From Nematopogon swammerdamellus (Eukaryota; Arthropoda; Insecta; Lepidoptera; Adelidae), in assembly GCA_946902875.1 (NCBI GenBank), contig OX336349.1, positions 12,671,891-12,735,890 on the forward strand: a stretch of DNA of 64,000 nucleotides, written 5' to 3'. Under the pieces are notes generated by a model. It was not told the origin of the DNA. It worked only from the letters and a program-made list of their open reading frames with translations, and did no database searches. Of the stretch, positions 23,000-34,429 are shown piece after piece. The first letter of the stretch is position 1; each line of letters opens with the position of its first letter. The position numbers and the translations under genes are program-made.

Positions 23000-23390
23000 G
23001 TCAGCCTCGTTATGTAGCTCAGTGGTGCGGTCGGTCGATTGTTGTTAAGCAACGCTGAGCGCGGTCAGTACTTGGATGGGTGACCGCTCGACCGTTGGAG
23101 GCTGACCGTAGTTCGGATTCCACGTTAAACTGTAGGTCCCTTCCCTTCTTACCTTACTAGGTGGTAGGGTTTATCCCTTCCGGGTTGGTACCACCGCACT
23201 GAGCTAAATGTCGGTCGAAACGGCTATGTAAATAGTTTGTGTTTTCCGTCCGGTTCAGTGTAGCCGACATGAAATAAAGGGAAGCACTGGCATGGCACCT
23301 AGTTCACCCGGTGTTATAGGCTGACATAACATAACGGATGTTGTAGGTGATGTAGCCAACCGTGTCAGTTTCCATAAAAATAAAAAAAAT
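23000..23390 (+). mobile_element. SINE-A, full-length with chimeric head
   Basis: Begins GTCAGCCTCG, A box TAGCTCAGTGG, then GTTAAGCAACGCTGAGCGCG and GTCAGTACTTGGATGGGTGA (5S-like), GAGGCTGAC, B-box-like GTTCGGATTCC, and the body, ending TTCCATAAAAATAAAAAAAA. ATACC on both sides may be a short target duplication. This is the clearest 5S match in the window. Confidence 0.85.
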
Positions 23391-23573
23391 ACCGAGAGTT
23401 AAGATGTTACACATCAAAAATAAATAAATAAATATATGCAATGTATATAAATACTTATGTATGTACATATGAATAGAACATTTTGCAATCCATACGTCAT
23501 GGCGTGAGTGGCGCTGACCATGACATGGCGATATGGAACCCTCGGTGCGCGTGTTCGAGTCGCACTTGGCCCG

Positions 23574-23917
23574 TTTTTTTTTATGGAAACTGACACGGTT
23601 GGCTACGTCACCTACAACATCCGTGATGTCAGCCCATAACACCGGGTGAACTAGATGTCAGTGCTTCCCTTCGGTCGTGCCGGATACACTGAACTGGACG
23701 GAAAACACAAATTATTTACATAGCCGTTTCGACCACCGTTTCATTCAGTGCGGTGGTACCAACCCGGGTGGGTTGAACCCTACCACCTAGTAAGTAAGAA
23801 GGGAAGGGACCTACAGTTTTACGTGGAATCCGAACCACGGTTAGCCTCCAACGGTCCAGCGGTGACCCATCCAAGTACTGACCGCGCCCAGCGTTGCTTA
23901 ACAATCAATAGCAACTT
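23574..23917 (-). mobile_element. SINE-A, nearly full-length
   Basis: T run, tail, body, B-box-like and 5S-like segments present; the A-box end is cut off near 23917. It inserted at the end of a repeat L fragment (GCACTTGGCCCG, 23560-23573). Confidence 0.8.
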
Positions 23918-24390
23918 GTCTGTTTTCTAACGGGGTATATAAGGAGAACGAATCTCCGGGAGCCCCTGAAAATCAGCTCCGCTCTCTTGCATAGTGAGTC
24001 AGATCCCTTTTCGATGCATGCATGTGCCCATTTGTGTTGTGAGTTGTTGTTGTCTGACGAACAAATTAATCATTTCATTACATTTAAAATCATTTAATTT
24101 TATTTGCCACGATCCTAACACATCTCTACCGCCTCTTCCACTCTCCTAATGTTCTTCATACGCGCTCTCCGCAAACCTAATTCTTGTTTATTTAATTCAA
24201 ATAGGTACTTGAAATGTTAGGTGGCATCGTTAAATTCTGAGCTCTTGTTTACTTTTCTAAGAGGTTGCAACCTGAGCTGTACAAATGGGTATAATTAAAA
24301 CATTTGATATTCTTCGCGACCGCTCTACATACAGTTTTAATGAGCAAAATCTGAGATTCAAAAGTTGAATAAAGTTAACGCAATTTTTAG
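23918..24390. other. Unassigned stretch
   Basis: Nothing recognised. Confidence 0.5.
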
Positions 24391-25130
24391 TATTCCATAT
24401 CCATACGGATGCCTATTACTAAGCCTACACCGTCTGTCTGCCTGTCTAATCTGTCTGTCAGTTCGTCAGCCCGTCCGTCCATCCGAGACACACGATAGAC
24501 GGATATGGTTTTTGACAGGTATAGTATAGCTAGGGTTGCCATACGTCCCCTATTTACGGGACTTGTCCCCTTTTCCAGCCATAATTATGTCCCCTTGTCC
24601 CCTACCCATGCCAATTTGTCTCCTATTTAAAAAAAACATCCAAAAAAACTTATTTTTCAAGGCGCTTGTTCGGTGCGTCATTATCCCTGGTAAGGGATAA
24701 TTGTGGATTGCGTTTGCAATAAAATTCTTCATTGCTATGTGAACTTTAAAATGATGTTAGCTTAGTTTTATAAATACGTGAAAAATTTAAAAAAAACTTA
24801 TTAAAACCTGCTAAAACGACCGAAAAGTATGACTGGTATAAAAAATAAGATTTAATTCCTTGTGAGTTCAAAGTGTATTTATTATTCTAGAAAAAGGTGT
24901 GTATTTTTTTTAATAAAGTTGTAAATGTGTTCTTATATCTGTTTTTTTTTATTTTGTCAACCAAAACTGTAACTTACTAGCTACGACATGAAAAAAATAT
25001 CAGAACAAAACAGTGGCCAACCTCTAGTTTGTCCCCTATTGCCTCCATGAATTTATGGCAACCCTAAGTATAGCGCATCTAAGGAACCCTCCGTATGCGT
25101 GAGTAAAACTCGCGCTTAACCAATTTGTTT
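24391..25130 (+). mobile_element. Repeat L copy split by a hAT-type insertion
   Basis: The left part (24391-24530: CATACGGATGCCTATTACTA, TCTG runs) and right part (25067-25130: GGAACCCTCCG, GTAAAACTCGCGC) become contiguous when 24531-25066 and one target copy are removed. Confidence 0.7.
24531..25066. mobile_element. Non-autonomous hAT-type DNA transposon, intact ends
   Basis: Terminal inverted repeats are TAGGGTTGCCATA (24531-24543) and its complement TATGGCAACCCTA (25054-25066). It is flanked by a perfect 8-bp direct repeat AGTATAGC (24523-24530 and 25067-25074). An 8-bp duplication with short TIRs is the hallmark of the hAT superfamily. At 536 bp and without a transposase frame, it must have been moved in trans. 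The ends are undamaged, which suggests a fairly recent insertion. Confidence 0.8.
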
Positions 25131-25181
25131 ATTAGAAAGCTAGGATAACCGGGATGGTTCAGCTATGTTTGATCAAGATCA

Positions 25182-25374
25182 GTACCCTAATCACGAGATT
25201 TAACCTGCTACGCTACGCCGTGTTCTCCGCATCATTTTGTATGGAGAAACGGAGCAGCAGCGCCTCCTAGTGATAGATTTGCGAACTTCGTTTCTCCATA
25301 CAAAATGATGCGGAGAACACGGCGCGGCGGCGTAGCGTAATACGCGGTGTAGGTTAAATCTCGTGATTAGGGTA
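25182..25374. mobile_element. Fold-back element F2, copy 1
   Basis: Long inverted arms from TACCCTAATCACGAGATTTA to the complementary end, containing CGCATCATTTTGTATGGA on both sides. Flanked by CAG on both sides (possible 3-bp target duplication). The second copy, 31259-31460, is flanked by CTG. Confidence 0.75.
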
Positions 25375-25518
25375 CAGGTCAGCCGATTCGAAGATTATCA
25401 GCAGTTTTCCTAATTGGTGAAAGTATCTTAAAATCTATTAAAAAAAAAGGAAAAAATTAAAAACCGCATCCAAATCGGTCCATCCGTTTTAGAGCGGGAT
25501 CCAAGTGAAATTTAGGTA

Positions 25519-25993
25519 ATTTCCGTGGGACATACCTCGGCCATACCAACTACTGGTATGTACGTGTTCGGGCTGTTCTCCTGAACACCATAAGTGCGGT
25601 AGTCACTTTCTAAAATAGTGGAGGGGATAGTTATGACGTCATAAAGATGGCGGCCGGGCCTGTCATTCTAGGCGGTATATCTCGATAGTTACTCGACCGA
25701 TTTCCTTCATTAAGGTGTCAAAAAAAAGCTAATAGAATGAGGATTATTCGATCTCTTACTATAGTTTATGTTAAACTAATACGAAACTAAATATTTACAA
25801 AAAACCGACATTTCGGAAAAAATGTTTTTTTTATTTTTAAAATAGCTCGGTAACCATCAGGATTTTGGAAATTTTGGTTATAATAAAACGCATAGCTATA
25901 TTCAAGACAATTATAATGATCTTTAAATCATAACGATTGAGATATAAACAACGGAGCTACAGTCATTTAAGTGATCGTTGGTAGCGTCAAGCT
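25519..25993 (+). repeat. Left member of a 475-bp inverted pair
   Basis: Matches 28562-29036 in reverse orientation over its length, including GATGGCGGCCGGGCCTGTCA and CTCGGTAACCATCAGGATTT. It is flanked on the left by repeat G sequence. It may be one end of a 3.5-kb element or one of two independent insertions. Confidence 0.75.
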
Positions 25994-26595
25994 GGCTGTA
26001 GCGGTCGGGCGCGCGGCGACGCACTATGGACAGCCCCCATACAAGCAACTGACAAAAATGGTTTTGGCAACATACCACCTGGGGTAATGAGTTGGTTCGA
26101 TAGGCCATGAAATGTACTTGTTTAATACGTACATATTTTAGATTTTAGTTGAATTTCCTCAGTTATATGACGCTTGAAAGTTGAACAAATTCTTTGCGCA
26201 AACATCCGCATATTAAGGGAGCGCATATATTTTATGTATATTTTTCTCAAAAATACTTAAGTAAACATATAGAAACCCATACATATTCGAAAAGCATTTT
26301 AGGTAATGGTAACTGTGTTGGGTTTTTTAAAGATATCATTCCTTATTTAAAGCACAAACGAAAACGCGAAATTGATCTAAAACTACAATTTTCATCTAAG
26401 CTTTCAAATGGTATCAGGGTCTGTCCGGGTGAATATTATAATGGTTTTATATAGCCAGTACACTGTTTATTTAGAATCAATAAACAACTTTCTGCAAAAC
26501 TCTGCAAATTGGCACGAAAATTAAAAAAATATGCGTGCTGTTCGCACGCTCGGAGCGTTCGCGTGAATGATTTTTTAAAAATTTTATTTTATTAA
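25994..26595. other. Unassigned stretch inside the inverted pair
   Basis: An 86-codon frame (26194-26454, +) shows no recognisable domain. Confidence 0.45.
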
Positions 26596-26950
26596 TTTTT
26601 TATGGAAACTGACACGGTTGGCTACACCTCCTACAACATCCGTGATGTCAGCCCATAACACCGTGTGAACTAGGTGTCATGTCAATTCTTCCCTTCATTT
26701 CATGTCGGCTACACTGAACTGGACGGAAAACACGAACTATTTACATAGCGGTTTCGACCGACGTTTCATTCAGTGCGGTGGTACCATCTCGGACGGGATA
26801 AGCCCTACCTAATAAAACAAATTTTATAATCGGATAAGGTTTAGGGGGCGAGATAACATAAATGCCGAAAGACGATTTTGTATGGAGTATGGAGAAAGGT
26901 AACTTCCGTCTCGTCTTAACACCGACCGCACCACTGAGCTACCCAGGCTG
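26596..26950 (-). mobile_element. SINE-A with internal replacement
   Basis: Tail and body at 26596-26811; the 5' head end (ACCGACCGCACCACTGAGCT) at 26920-26950; about 110 bp between them are unrelated. Confidence 0.7.
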
Positions 26951-28561
26951 ATTTTAAATGATTTTATTTGAAAAGTTAACTTAAGAGTACTGATTTAAGA
27001 GACTGAATGTATAAATTATGCAAAGAAAATACACTACAACCTCAGCATTCTCACGGTAGGTATAGGTACTTCGTAACGGAAACAATTGCGGTTAAAACTA
27101 TGATATGATTATATATGTACTTACACCAGGTGTGTTTTGTGTTATTTATGTTTTGCACACCATTTCTGAACCACAGAGTGTAAGGAGATATTACACACGC
27201 CACATTTTTTTCGTACGAATATAAGCCATTCTGTGAGGGGTGGTACATTTACACACTGTACTGCCTGAATATTCGTGCCAGATGAGTGCAGTGTAGTGTT
27301 TCTGAAACTATATGGCGTCTTTCAAGTATTCTAAAGGTGAGCTATCCACTGTGTTTCTTGAAAAATGGAACCATATTATCTCAAGTGCCAAAAAATATAT
27401 AAAGGAGCATTACATTTTGTCCGATCGACCTTGCAAGGACTACGCAATTTCATCAGAGAGTATACAAAATCGTAAAGCTGAAACTTTTTGGGGAATCTGG
27501 TTTGGACAACGTCTATCATTCATACGAGTACATTAAAGGAGTGAATTCAATTGGCGAAAAAGATGAAGCCTCCAATGTTAAAATAATACGTGTCGTACGC
27601 AACTCAATAAAACAAGAAAAACTGCAATGAAATTATCAAAGGAAATTCTGCAATTTTTTTTCAATTCAACGACGATGAAGCTTTAGTGTCTTTAGATCTG
27701 ACTAAAGTGCAATAAAAATATTTGTGAAGCTGTTTATTGGAAAGGTACTCCATCGTCTTCCCTTCTTATAATAAAATTCAGGAAGCAAAAAACAGGTGCT
27801 ATCCTGTAAGCGCATTTAATGCGTTTAATATTTAATGTTTAATTTTTTATTTATCACAATTATAGGTACGAAAATGTTTTTATTATTATATTATATAAAA
27901 GTTGATACTTTATTGGTAAATGAACATAATAATTTTTTATCTTATTTTCATAGTTTAGAAATACATTATTTTATATTTTAGGATTTTTTATTATTAATAA
28001 TAAATATTATTTGCAATCAAATGTTACTGTTTTTTGAAGATTAACTATTCAAGTAATACCATAAAAAAAATTGTCAAGGAAGGTATTCTAGTTTAGAAGA
28101 TACAGATTTATGTATGACCGAAAAGTGGCACTTTGGCCAATAGTGCGACGGCGCGGCGAGCGGGACCGGACCGCGACCAATGTAGTATAGCACAGACATG
28201 GCCACGTTTCCAGTCATTATGAAGTAATTGGGGCAGAGTTCCGAACTGAAATATATGTATGTACAGAAACACACAGATTCACACTTTAGACCTTAACACA
28301 TTACACTCCTCCTAACGTCGCCGTCGGGTAAAAAGACAGAATTGTCGAAAAAAATTATAAAATTTAGTACAGAAAGTCTTTACATACATTAGGTACTCAA
28401 AACTTACATACCTAGGTATCTTAACATATTTAAAGATATGTCCTAATTCAGAAACAAAAAAATTATATGAAAATCTCAATGGATGGATGGATGGTGATCT
28501 TCGGTATTGGTATATTTGCGGTCGGCCGAGTCGTCAACAGTAGGTACTTACGTTACCGCGC
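26951..28561. other. Unassigned stretch inside the inverted pair
   Basis: A 74-codon frame at 27312-27536 begins MASFKYSKGELS, with a donor-like AAAG|GTGAGC after eight codons. No homologue is recognised and the following frames are broken. An AT-rich part follows at 27840-28070. Nothing can be assigned. Confidence 0.4.
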
Positions 28562-29036
28562 TGAGCTTGACGCTACCAACGCTCACTTAAATGACTGTAG
28601 CTCCGTTGTTTATTACTCTATCGTTATGATTTAAAGTTCACTATGATCGTCTTGAATACAGCTATGCGCTTTATTATAACCTAAATTTCCAAAATCCTGA
28701 TGGTTACCGAGCTATTTAAAAAATTAAAAATTTTTTTTTTCGAATTGTCAGTTTTTTGTAAATATTTAGTTTCGTATTAGTTCAACATAAACTATTGTAA
28801 AAGATTGAATAATCCTCATTCTATTAGCTTTTTTTGACACCTTAATGAAGGAAATCGGTCGAGTAACTATCGAGATATACCGCCTAGAATGACAGGCCCG
28901 GCCGCCATCTTTATGACGTCATAACTACCCCCTCCACTATTTTAGAAAGTGACTACCGCACTTATGGTTTTCAGGAGAACAGCCCGAACACGTACATACC
29001 AGTTGTCGGTATGGCCGAGCTATGTCCCACGGAAAC
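28562..29036 (-). repeat. Right member of a 475-bp inverted pair
   Basis: Reverse-complement partner of 25519-25993, with scattered mismatches. The 2.6 kb between the pair hold a SINE-A and otherwise unassigned DNA. Confidence 0.75.
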
Positions 29037-29509
29037 CGTTATTTGAAGGCTTTTCAGAAATGGATCTTGTACTACCTATTTGGGAGCTACGTACGTTACC
29101 ATAGACAGGCACACAACTTATATACGACGTAAGGAATCAAACTTCCCCTCCTTTTGCGTTGAGTGTTAACAAAATAAGAGATTCACCAGTACGAGGAAGT
29201 AACTGGACAATATGAAAATTAAAGTTTTCACTTTCCCTTTATTTTCATATACTTAATTACTAACGGTTAAACCACGACGTAGTCAATGATTTTCTGTTTT
29301 AACCGTTTACCATTAATTGCATGCACAGAAATCAGTGAATGGTATGTATGCGTAAGTCTACCGCATAAAACCATTACATACCGACATAGTAAATGCGTCA
29401 TTTTGAAATGACATTTCTGCTCTCTGTGAGTGTAAGTTCCTAGTAAAGTATGCCTGTCTATAGAAAAGAAACACGTTTTCTCATTAGTTTGATTTAAATA
29501 TGTACAAAA
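29037..29509. other. Unassigned stretch
   Basis: Nothing recognised apart from a GGGAGCTACG fragment resembling repeat G. Confidence 0.45.
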
Positions 29510-29872
29510 AAAAAATATGATTCCGTATCCAGTACGGGACCCTATTACTAAGCCCACGCTGTCTGTCTTTCTGTCTGTCTGCCTGTCCAAGGGCTGTATC
29601 TCTTGAACCGTAATAGATAGCCCGTTGAAATTTTCACAGAATATGTGTTATTATGGCCGACATAACAACAAATAATAAAAATAAGAAAAAGTAAAAAATT
29701 AACGGGGGTTCCTATAGAAGAAACTAAAAAGTGTATCCGCGCCATCTACACATAAACACATGGCGTGTTTATGAAATACTCATACATTGCGTGAGTGGCG
29801 CTGACCATGACATGGCGATACGGAACCCTCGGTGCGCGAGTTCAACTCGCACTTGGCCGGTAAAGATGAAAA
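29510..29872 (+). mobile_element. Repeat L copy
   Basis: Begins GATTCCGTATCCAGTACGGG, has TCTG runs and ATCTCTTGAACCGTAATAGA, and ends GGTGCGCGAGTTCAACTCGC followed by ACTTGGCCGG. Collinear with 3570-3822. Confidence 0.7.
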
Positions 29873-30077
29873 TCCACGAGAGTTTTCCTTTTTCTGGGCA
29901 ACTTGCATCAGACGGGTCGTCTTACGCTTAAGTTCACAAGTGTGACACATGTAGAGATAATCTAGCTAGGTGTATACATTATATATATATATATAACATG
30001 TACTCGTGTGTAATAATTTCGTCTTTGTGGGACTTTGTATGTGACATCATTTTAAATTACTTTTCACATGCTCCCTG

Positions 30078-30297
30078 GCCCCTTACTAGGTGGTAGGCTC
30101 AAATTGTAGCCGGCTGCGTTGGCACCACTGTGCTGGATGTACGATGGCCGCATAGCAGCCTCGGTTGCGTTCTCGTCTAGTCTGTATAGCCAGCAATCCA
30201 AAGGGAAGTGTGAATCCGGTGTGGCACCTACATTCTCGGAGGTGATATGGGCTGGTCGGAGGATGTGCTTTGGCCCCTCTGACTCAACCATCCACAT
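30078..30297 (+). mobile_element. SINE-B copy 3, head-truncated
   Basis: Body from CCTTACTAGGTGGTAGGCTC to GGATGTGCTTTGGCCCCTCT. No recognisable poly(A) tail. Confidence 0.7.
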
Positions 30298-31258
30298 ACA
30301 TAAAAAGAAATGTTCAGCGACTCTATGCCCTTTCTCTTTAAATGATATTGTTTTTGTAATCCGGTATTATTATACTTAAATTAGTACAGCAGTTTTCCGG
30401 TTGAGTGCAAGCACACAATGGGGTTCACAGCCCGCTGGCGGCGCGGCGGCGGAGGCGGCACGCAATGGCATGCAGTCTGCGAAGGCTCGCGATAATATGC
30501 TAATAGTCGTGGCGCTTTCAATTGGGTTATTTATCAAGAAACAACCCCTAGTGGGCGTGGTGGGTGAGGGCGAACGAGCGCCCCTCCTGGGGGCTATAAG
30601 CGTCTTTTGTTTCAGTGGGCCATAAACTCCGAATATATGAATTTCGACGTCTTCTGGCTATGAATACGCCTGCTTGTTTCAAGACTATATAGTCGACTGT
30701 AAATGTAACGTACAGCCGTCTAGACCCTCCCGTTTGTTCCGTTAACAAAGTTATTTACTAAATGTTACAAAAATAATTTCGTTTGTTTACAAATCATTGA
30801 ATTTTGCAGCAGCAATGAAAACAACAACAAACCTCAATACAAACTTCAAGTTTATTAGCTTAGTTACTTTCTTATTACATTTGTCTTAAATAGTATTTTT
30901 ATTTCACTTCCTAAACGAATAATATTTCTATCGCCATTACAAAAAAATCCTAAAAAAAATCCATTATTAAAATAAAACGTGTCATAGGGTCCAGAAGGAT
31001 AATTTCACAGCTGGTCGGACAGCAGCAAAAGGGATCCAAAATTGAGATAAAAATCTCGATATGTAGTAGGCGAGCTACTACCGCCGCCGGGTCGGTTCGG
31101 TATCGTAAATTCGATTAATGTTCCCCGTGTGCTTTCGTGTTCGAAAAAATATTATATTTTTGGGCCAAAATTTAATATTTTTAAGCCTGAATCTGTCCGG
31201 CAGAGTTTATTTGGTGAAAATCGGACGACTACTTTTGACGCTATCGCAAGTTGTTCTG
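30298..31258. other. Unassigned stretch with a GC-rich patch
   Basis: 30420-30600 is GC-rich for this window, with CTATAAGC at about 30594 and a TTTCAGTG start-like motif about 20 bp on. That is suggestive of a core promoter but far from proof. No gene follows that I can read. Confidence 0.35.
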
Positions 31259-31460
31259 TACCCTTATCACGAGATTTAACCTACACCGCGAACTACGCTA
31301 CGCCGTGTTCTCCGCATCATTTTGTATGGAAAAACGGAGCAGCGCCTCGAGTGATAGATTTGCGAACTTCGTTTTCCCATACAAAATGATGCGGAGAACA
31401 CGGCGCGGGGCGTAGCGTAGTAGAATACGCGGTGTAGGTTACATCTCGTGATAAGGGTGC
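31259..31460. mobile_element. Fold-back element F2, copy 2
   Basis: Arms TACCCTTATCACGAGATTTA and complement, the same internal CGCATCATTTTGTATGG arms as 25182-25374, flanked by CTG on both sides. Confidence 0.75.
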
Positions 31461-31653
31461 TGAGCGCGAGAGCACAGTTGGGGAGATGGTGGTGACGTCA
31501 TCGATGGTGTAGACGGTTTTGTGTAGTCGCCGGCATGGTAGTGTTCACTTTTGTAGGGTTTATTGTATAGTTTGGCAGCACGAAGCCGTCGAAAGTATGT
31601 CGTCGTACTGTATGTTAATGTATTAATAACGTATGTGTACAACTGAATAAAAT

Positions 31654-31702
31654 ACTATTCTATTCTATTCTATTCTATTCTATTCTGTTCTATTCTATTC
31701 TA
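31654..31702 (+). repeat. (TATTC)n microsatellite
   Basis: About ten TATTC units with one variant, directly after GAATAAAATAC. The AATAAA-then-microsatellite order resembles the 3' tail of a non-LTR retrotransposon, but no coding remnant is recognisable upstream. Confidence 0.75.
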
Positions 31703-31810
31703 TGTCGCCAATTTTCTGGAATGGCCGCCTTGTTGCGTAGCGTAAGACGTTCATCGAATTGACGTCAAAAATGTAAATCTCAACGCACAATATAATTTTT
31801 TTATGTAATT

Positions 31811-31976
31811 CGGTATGGGTGGCTGAGTCGGAGTGGTCAAAGCATATGCTTCGACCAGTTAATATCACCTCCGAGAAGGTAGTGCCATACCGGATACTTC
31901 CCTGGATTGCTGGCTATACTGGACTAGAGGAGAACTCAACCGAGGTTTCTATGCGGCCATCTTACATTCAGTAATA
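31811..31976 (-). mobile_element. SINE-B copy 4, truncated
   Basis: The + strand reads GGTATGGGTGGCTGAGTCGG, ACCTCCGAGAAGGTAGTGCC, and a body end near GCGGCCATCTTACATTCAGT. Confidence 0.7.
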
Positions 31977-32391
31977 TTAATACGAGTACAATGAGGCGGT
32001 GGACAACTTTTCAGGAGGCGGACTAGCAGCTGTTTGCTAACAAAACTCCTGAGATTGGATCATTGAGTAGGACCATGGAAATTATTATCCAGAAACGCCA
32101 TACATGTTTTTCCGATGCAAGGATTTATATAACGAATAAGCAAAACAACGAACTACCTTCCTAATCTAACAAATATGAAAATAACAAAATAGTATGTTTT
32201 CGAAAGTTCCTAGAATATATTTCTCTTTTCTTCTTTCTTATCTACTTGTAGGTAGTTCTCTTTTCTTTCGCCTCCTGAATAAGTTGCCCACGAGAGGACT
32301 GTCGAATTCTATTAAAAGGAAAACTAAAGTCGTTAAAAAGTGTGGAGCGATCATTTGTTTGCCGAGCGCGGAGATGTACTACGGCGGCGCG

Positions 32392-32612
32392 CGGCGGTGC
32401 GGTGCGGCGGTGCGGCGCTGCGGTGCGGCGCGGCGGTGCGGCGCGGCGGTGCGGCGCGGCGGTGCGGCGCGGCGGCGGTGCGGCGCGGCGGTGCGGCGCG
32501 GCGGTGCGGCGCGGCGGTGCGGCGGCGCGGCGGTGCGGCGCGGCGGTGCGGCGGCGCGGCGGTGCGGCGCGGCGGTGCGGGCCGGCGGTGCGGCGCGGCG
32601 GTGCGGCGCGGC
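32392..32612 (+). repeat. GC-rich minisatellite
   Basis: About 220 bp of G/C-rich 13- to 18-bp units around GCGGTGCGGCGC, in AT-rich surroundings. All frames stay open across it (Ala/Arg/Gly runs on +, Pro/Arg/Ala on -). Strand asymmetry (G on the top strand) makes R-loop or G-quadruplex formation plausible. The frame from 32194 through it (160 codons) has no recognisable domain. Confidence 0.9.
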
Positions 32613-32929
32613 ATGCGACTGGCGCTTGTGGTGGGTGGTTTCAGGCAATTTTAGGTGTTTTATGTTACTTATATGAAATTTTTATGTCATTTTTATATAA
32701 TCCTAATTAACTAATAGATACGTCCTGCCACCTGCAAAGTATAAGTGATGCTTTATATTATTAGTATTTTTCATATTTTAGGTGTGCTATTTTAATATGA
32801 GAAATCTGGATAAAAATAATTCTTGATAATTTTTTTATGGGAAATTTTTTGATCATATTTTGGCCAGTCGCAAGGGCAAATTTTACAGCCATCGGCCAAA
32901 ATGTATCAGCTGGTAAACTCCTGTCAACT

Positions 32930-33415
32930 GTAGGAGAAAAAGTGGACAAGTGCGAGTCGGACTCGCGCACCGCGCGAATTCTATACCACCGTGTTATTGT
33001 CCGGTTTTTATTATTTGTTGTTTTGATTTAGACTATAATCACACCAAGTTTGACGCTTGTATGTAATACTTTTTTTACGATAGAGCAAAAACAAAATACT
33101 TAATCCCAAAAATATTAGTTTTTGTGTATATCGCATTACCAATTATTATTATAACATACGAGTATATTTTATTACACAAACTAAACATTATTTCCTTTGC
33201 TTGTTGCCAAATTTCATGATTCTAGGTCATCAGGAAGTACCCTATAGGTTTTGATGTGATTTGAGTTTGCGAGTATGAAAATATTTGACATAAACGGCCG
33301 TATCTTTTGATTGTATTGACTCAGAAGGTTGAATTTGTACTTCTCGAAGGGACCGTAGGCAGAGGTATTTGATATTAATTTAACCTTTACCCGTTCCTAT
33401 TCCAATACAGTTGCT
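32930..33415 (+). mobile_element. Repeat L-type element, end-truncated
   Basis: Begins AAGTGCGAGTCGGACTCGCG, followed by sequence collinear with 40606-40800 (TGCCAAATTTCATGATT, GGAAGTACCCTATAGG, GGCCGTATCTTTTGATTG). The terminal GACAGACGG part seen at 40830 is missing here. Confidence 0.65.
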
Positions 33416-34369
33416 CTTTTTTTTCCTTTCGACGTACTTATTCCTAAAAACCTGTTTAACCGACAGATGCATTTTAATGCAGAATTAACCGAGGGCGATT
33501 AAATTCAGATCGACATTCATAATTTCAAAATTACAGAGAACATAATAATTTACACAACACTAAAAACCAAATGCCAAACCCATTAGATAAATCAAAACGG
33601 CGCGGCGGCGACAGGGTGTCCCGAACTCGCAATGATCCCAACTTTCTTATCTACCAACTTTAGAGCTAATTTGGATTACTTTGACCAGTTGCTGAAATCA
33701 ACATTTCAGAGATACAGATCCAAGATCTCTTGTATTGGTCGACGACGCTCGAATTTCCTTGACTTTGACTAAATCTATCTAATGGAGCTAATTTTAAGTG
33801 TTTGAGAACTTACTCAGATAGTTTAGGCGATAAAGATTTGGATGAGCACTTCGTTGTGTTAGGAAACTTGGCAACGTTTTCCACCGTATTTATTATCTAC
33901 TCTTTCGTCGCGGGAGCCAACTTTCGACTGATTTCGTAAAACAAATTCAGCAGGAATTATGTTAAGTAACTGTTTCGCTCAATTTATTTCTAATTTCTTC
34001 TAAAGTTAGTACTAAACATGTTTTGAAATTACAACTTTTTATAATTATAATTCTGTTAAAAACAAAGACGACCATTATTATTGTTCCGTACCTTGATAGG
34101 ACAGACGGAACCATTATGAAGCGCACATACATATATCGCTCGTCAAAAGTTAGATAAAAAATTATTTTAATTAATTGGGGGGCCAATTTCATACGAATAA
34201 AAAAAAGTTTAACAAAAGTTTTAAAAACCATGTGCGGTATCATTTGAAAGAGCTGAGAAAAAATTACGGTCCTCCCCTATATGGTTAGTATGTATTAAGT
34301 CTTAGATTACAGGAAAATTGCAGGTTTTTTTGGCAATGTACCTAATATTTGCGGGAACAAAAGATATTT
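33416..34369. other. Unassigned stretch
   Basis: No supported gene; a 93-codon - strand frame (33962-34243) is AT-driven. Confidence 0.5.
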
Positions 34370-34429
34370 TTGTTTTAACACGGAACCTTAATTTGTGCGA
34401 GCCTGACTCGCTCTTGGCCGGTTTTTTTA

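Noticed and set aside
23040..23090. Possible 5S rRNA gene
   Set aside because: Only about 45-50 bases of the internal region match; the 5' and 3' thirds of 5S rRNA are missing and the segment lies within a SINE.
27312..27536. Gene starting MASFKYSKG
   Set aside because: Frame breaks soon after and nothing is recognisable; the donor-like site alone is not enough.
32194..32710. Several frames of 87-160 codons through the GC-rich tract
   Set aside because: All frames are open because the tract lacks A/T and hence stops; no domain is seen outside it.
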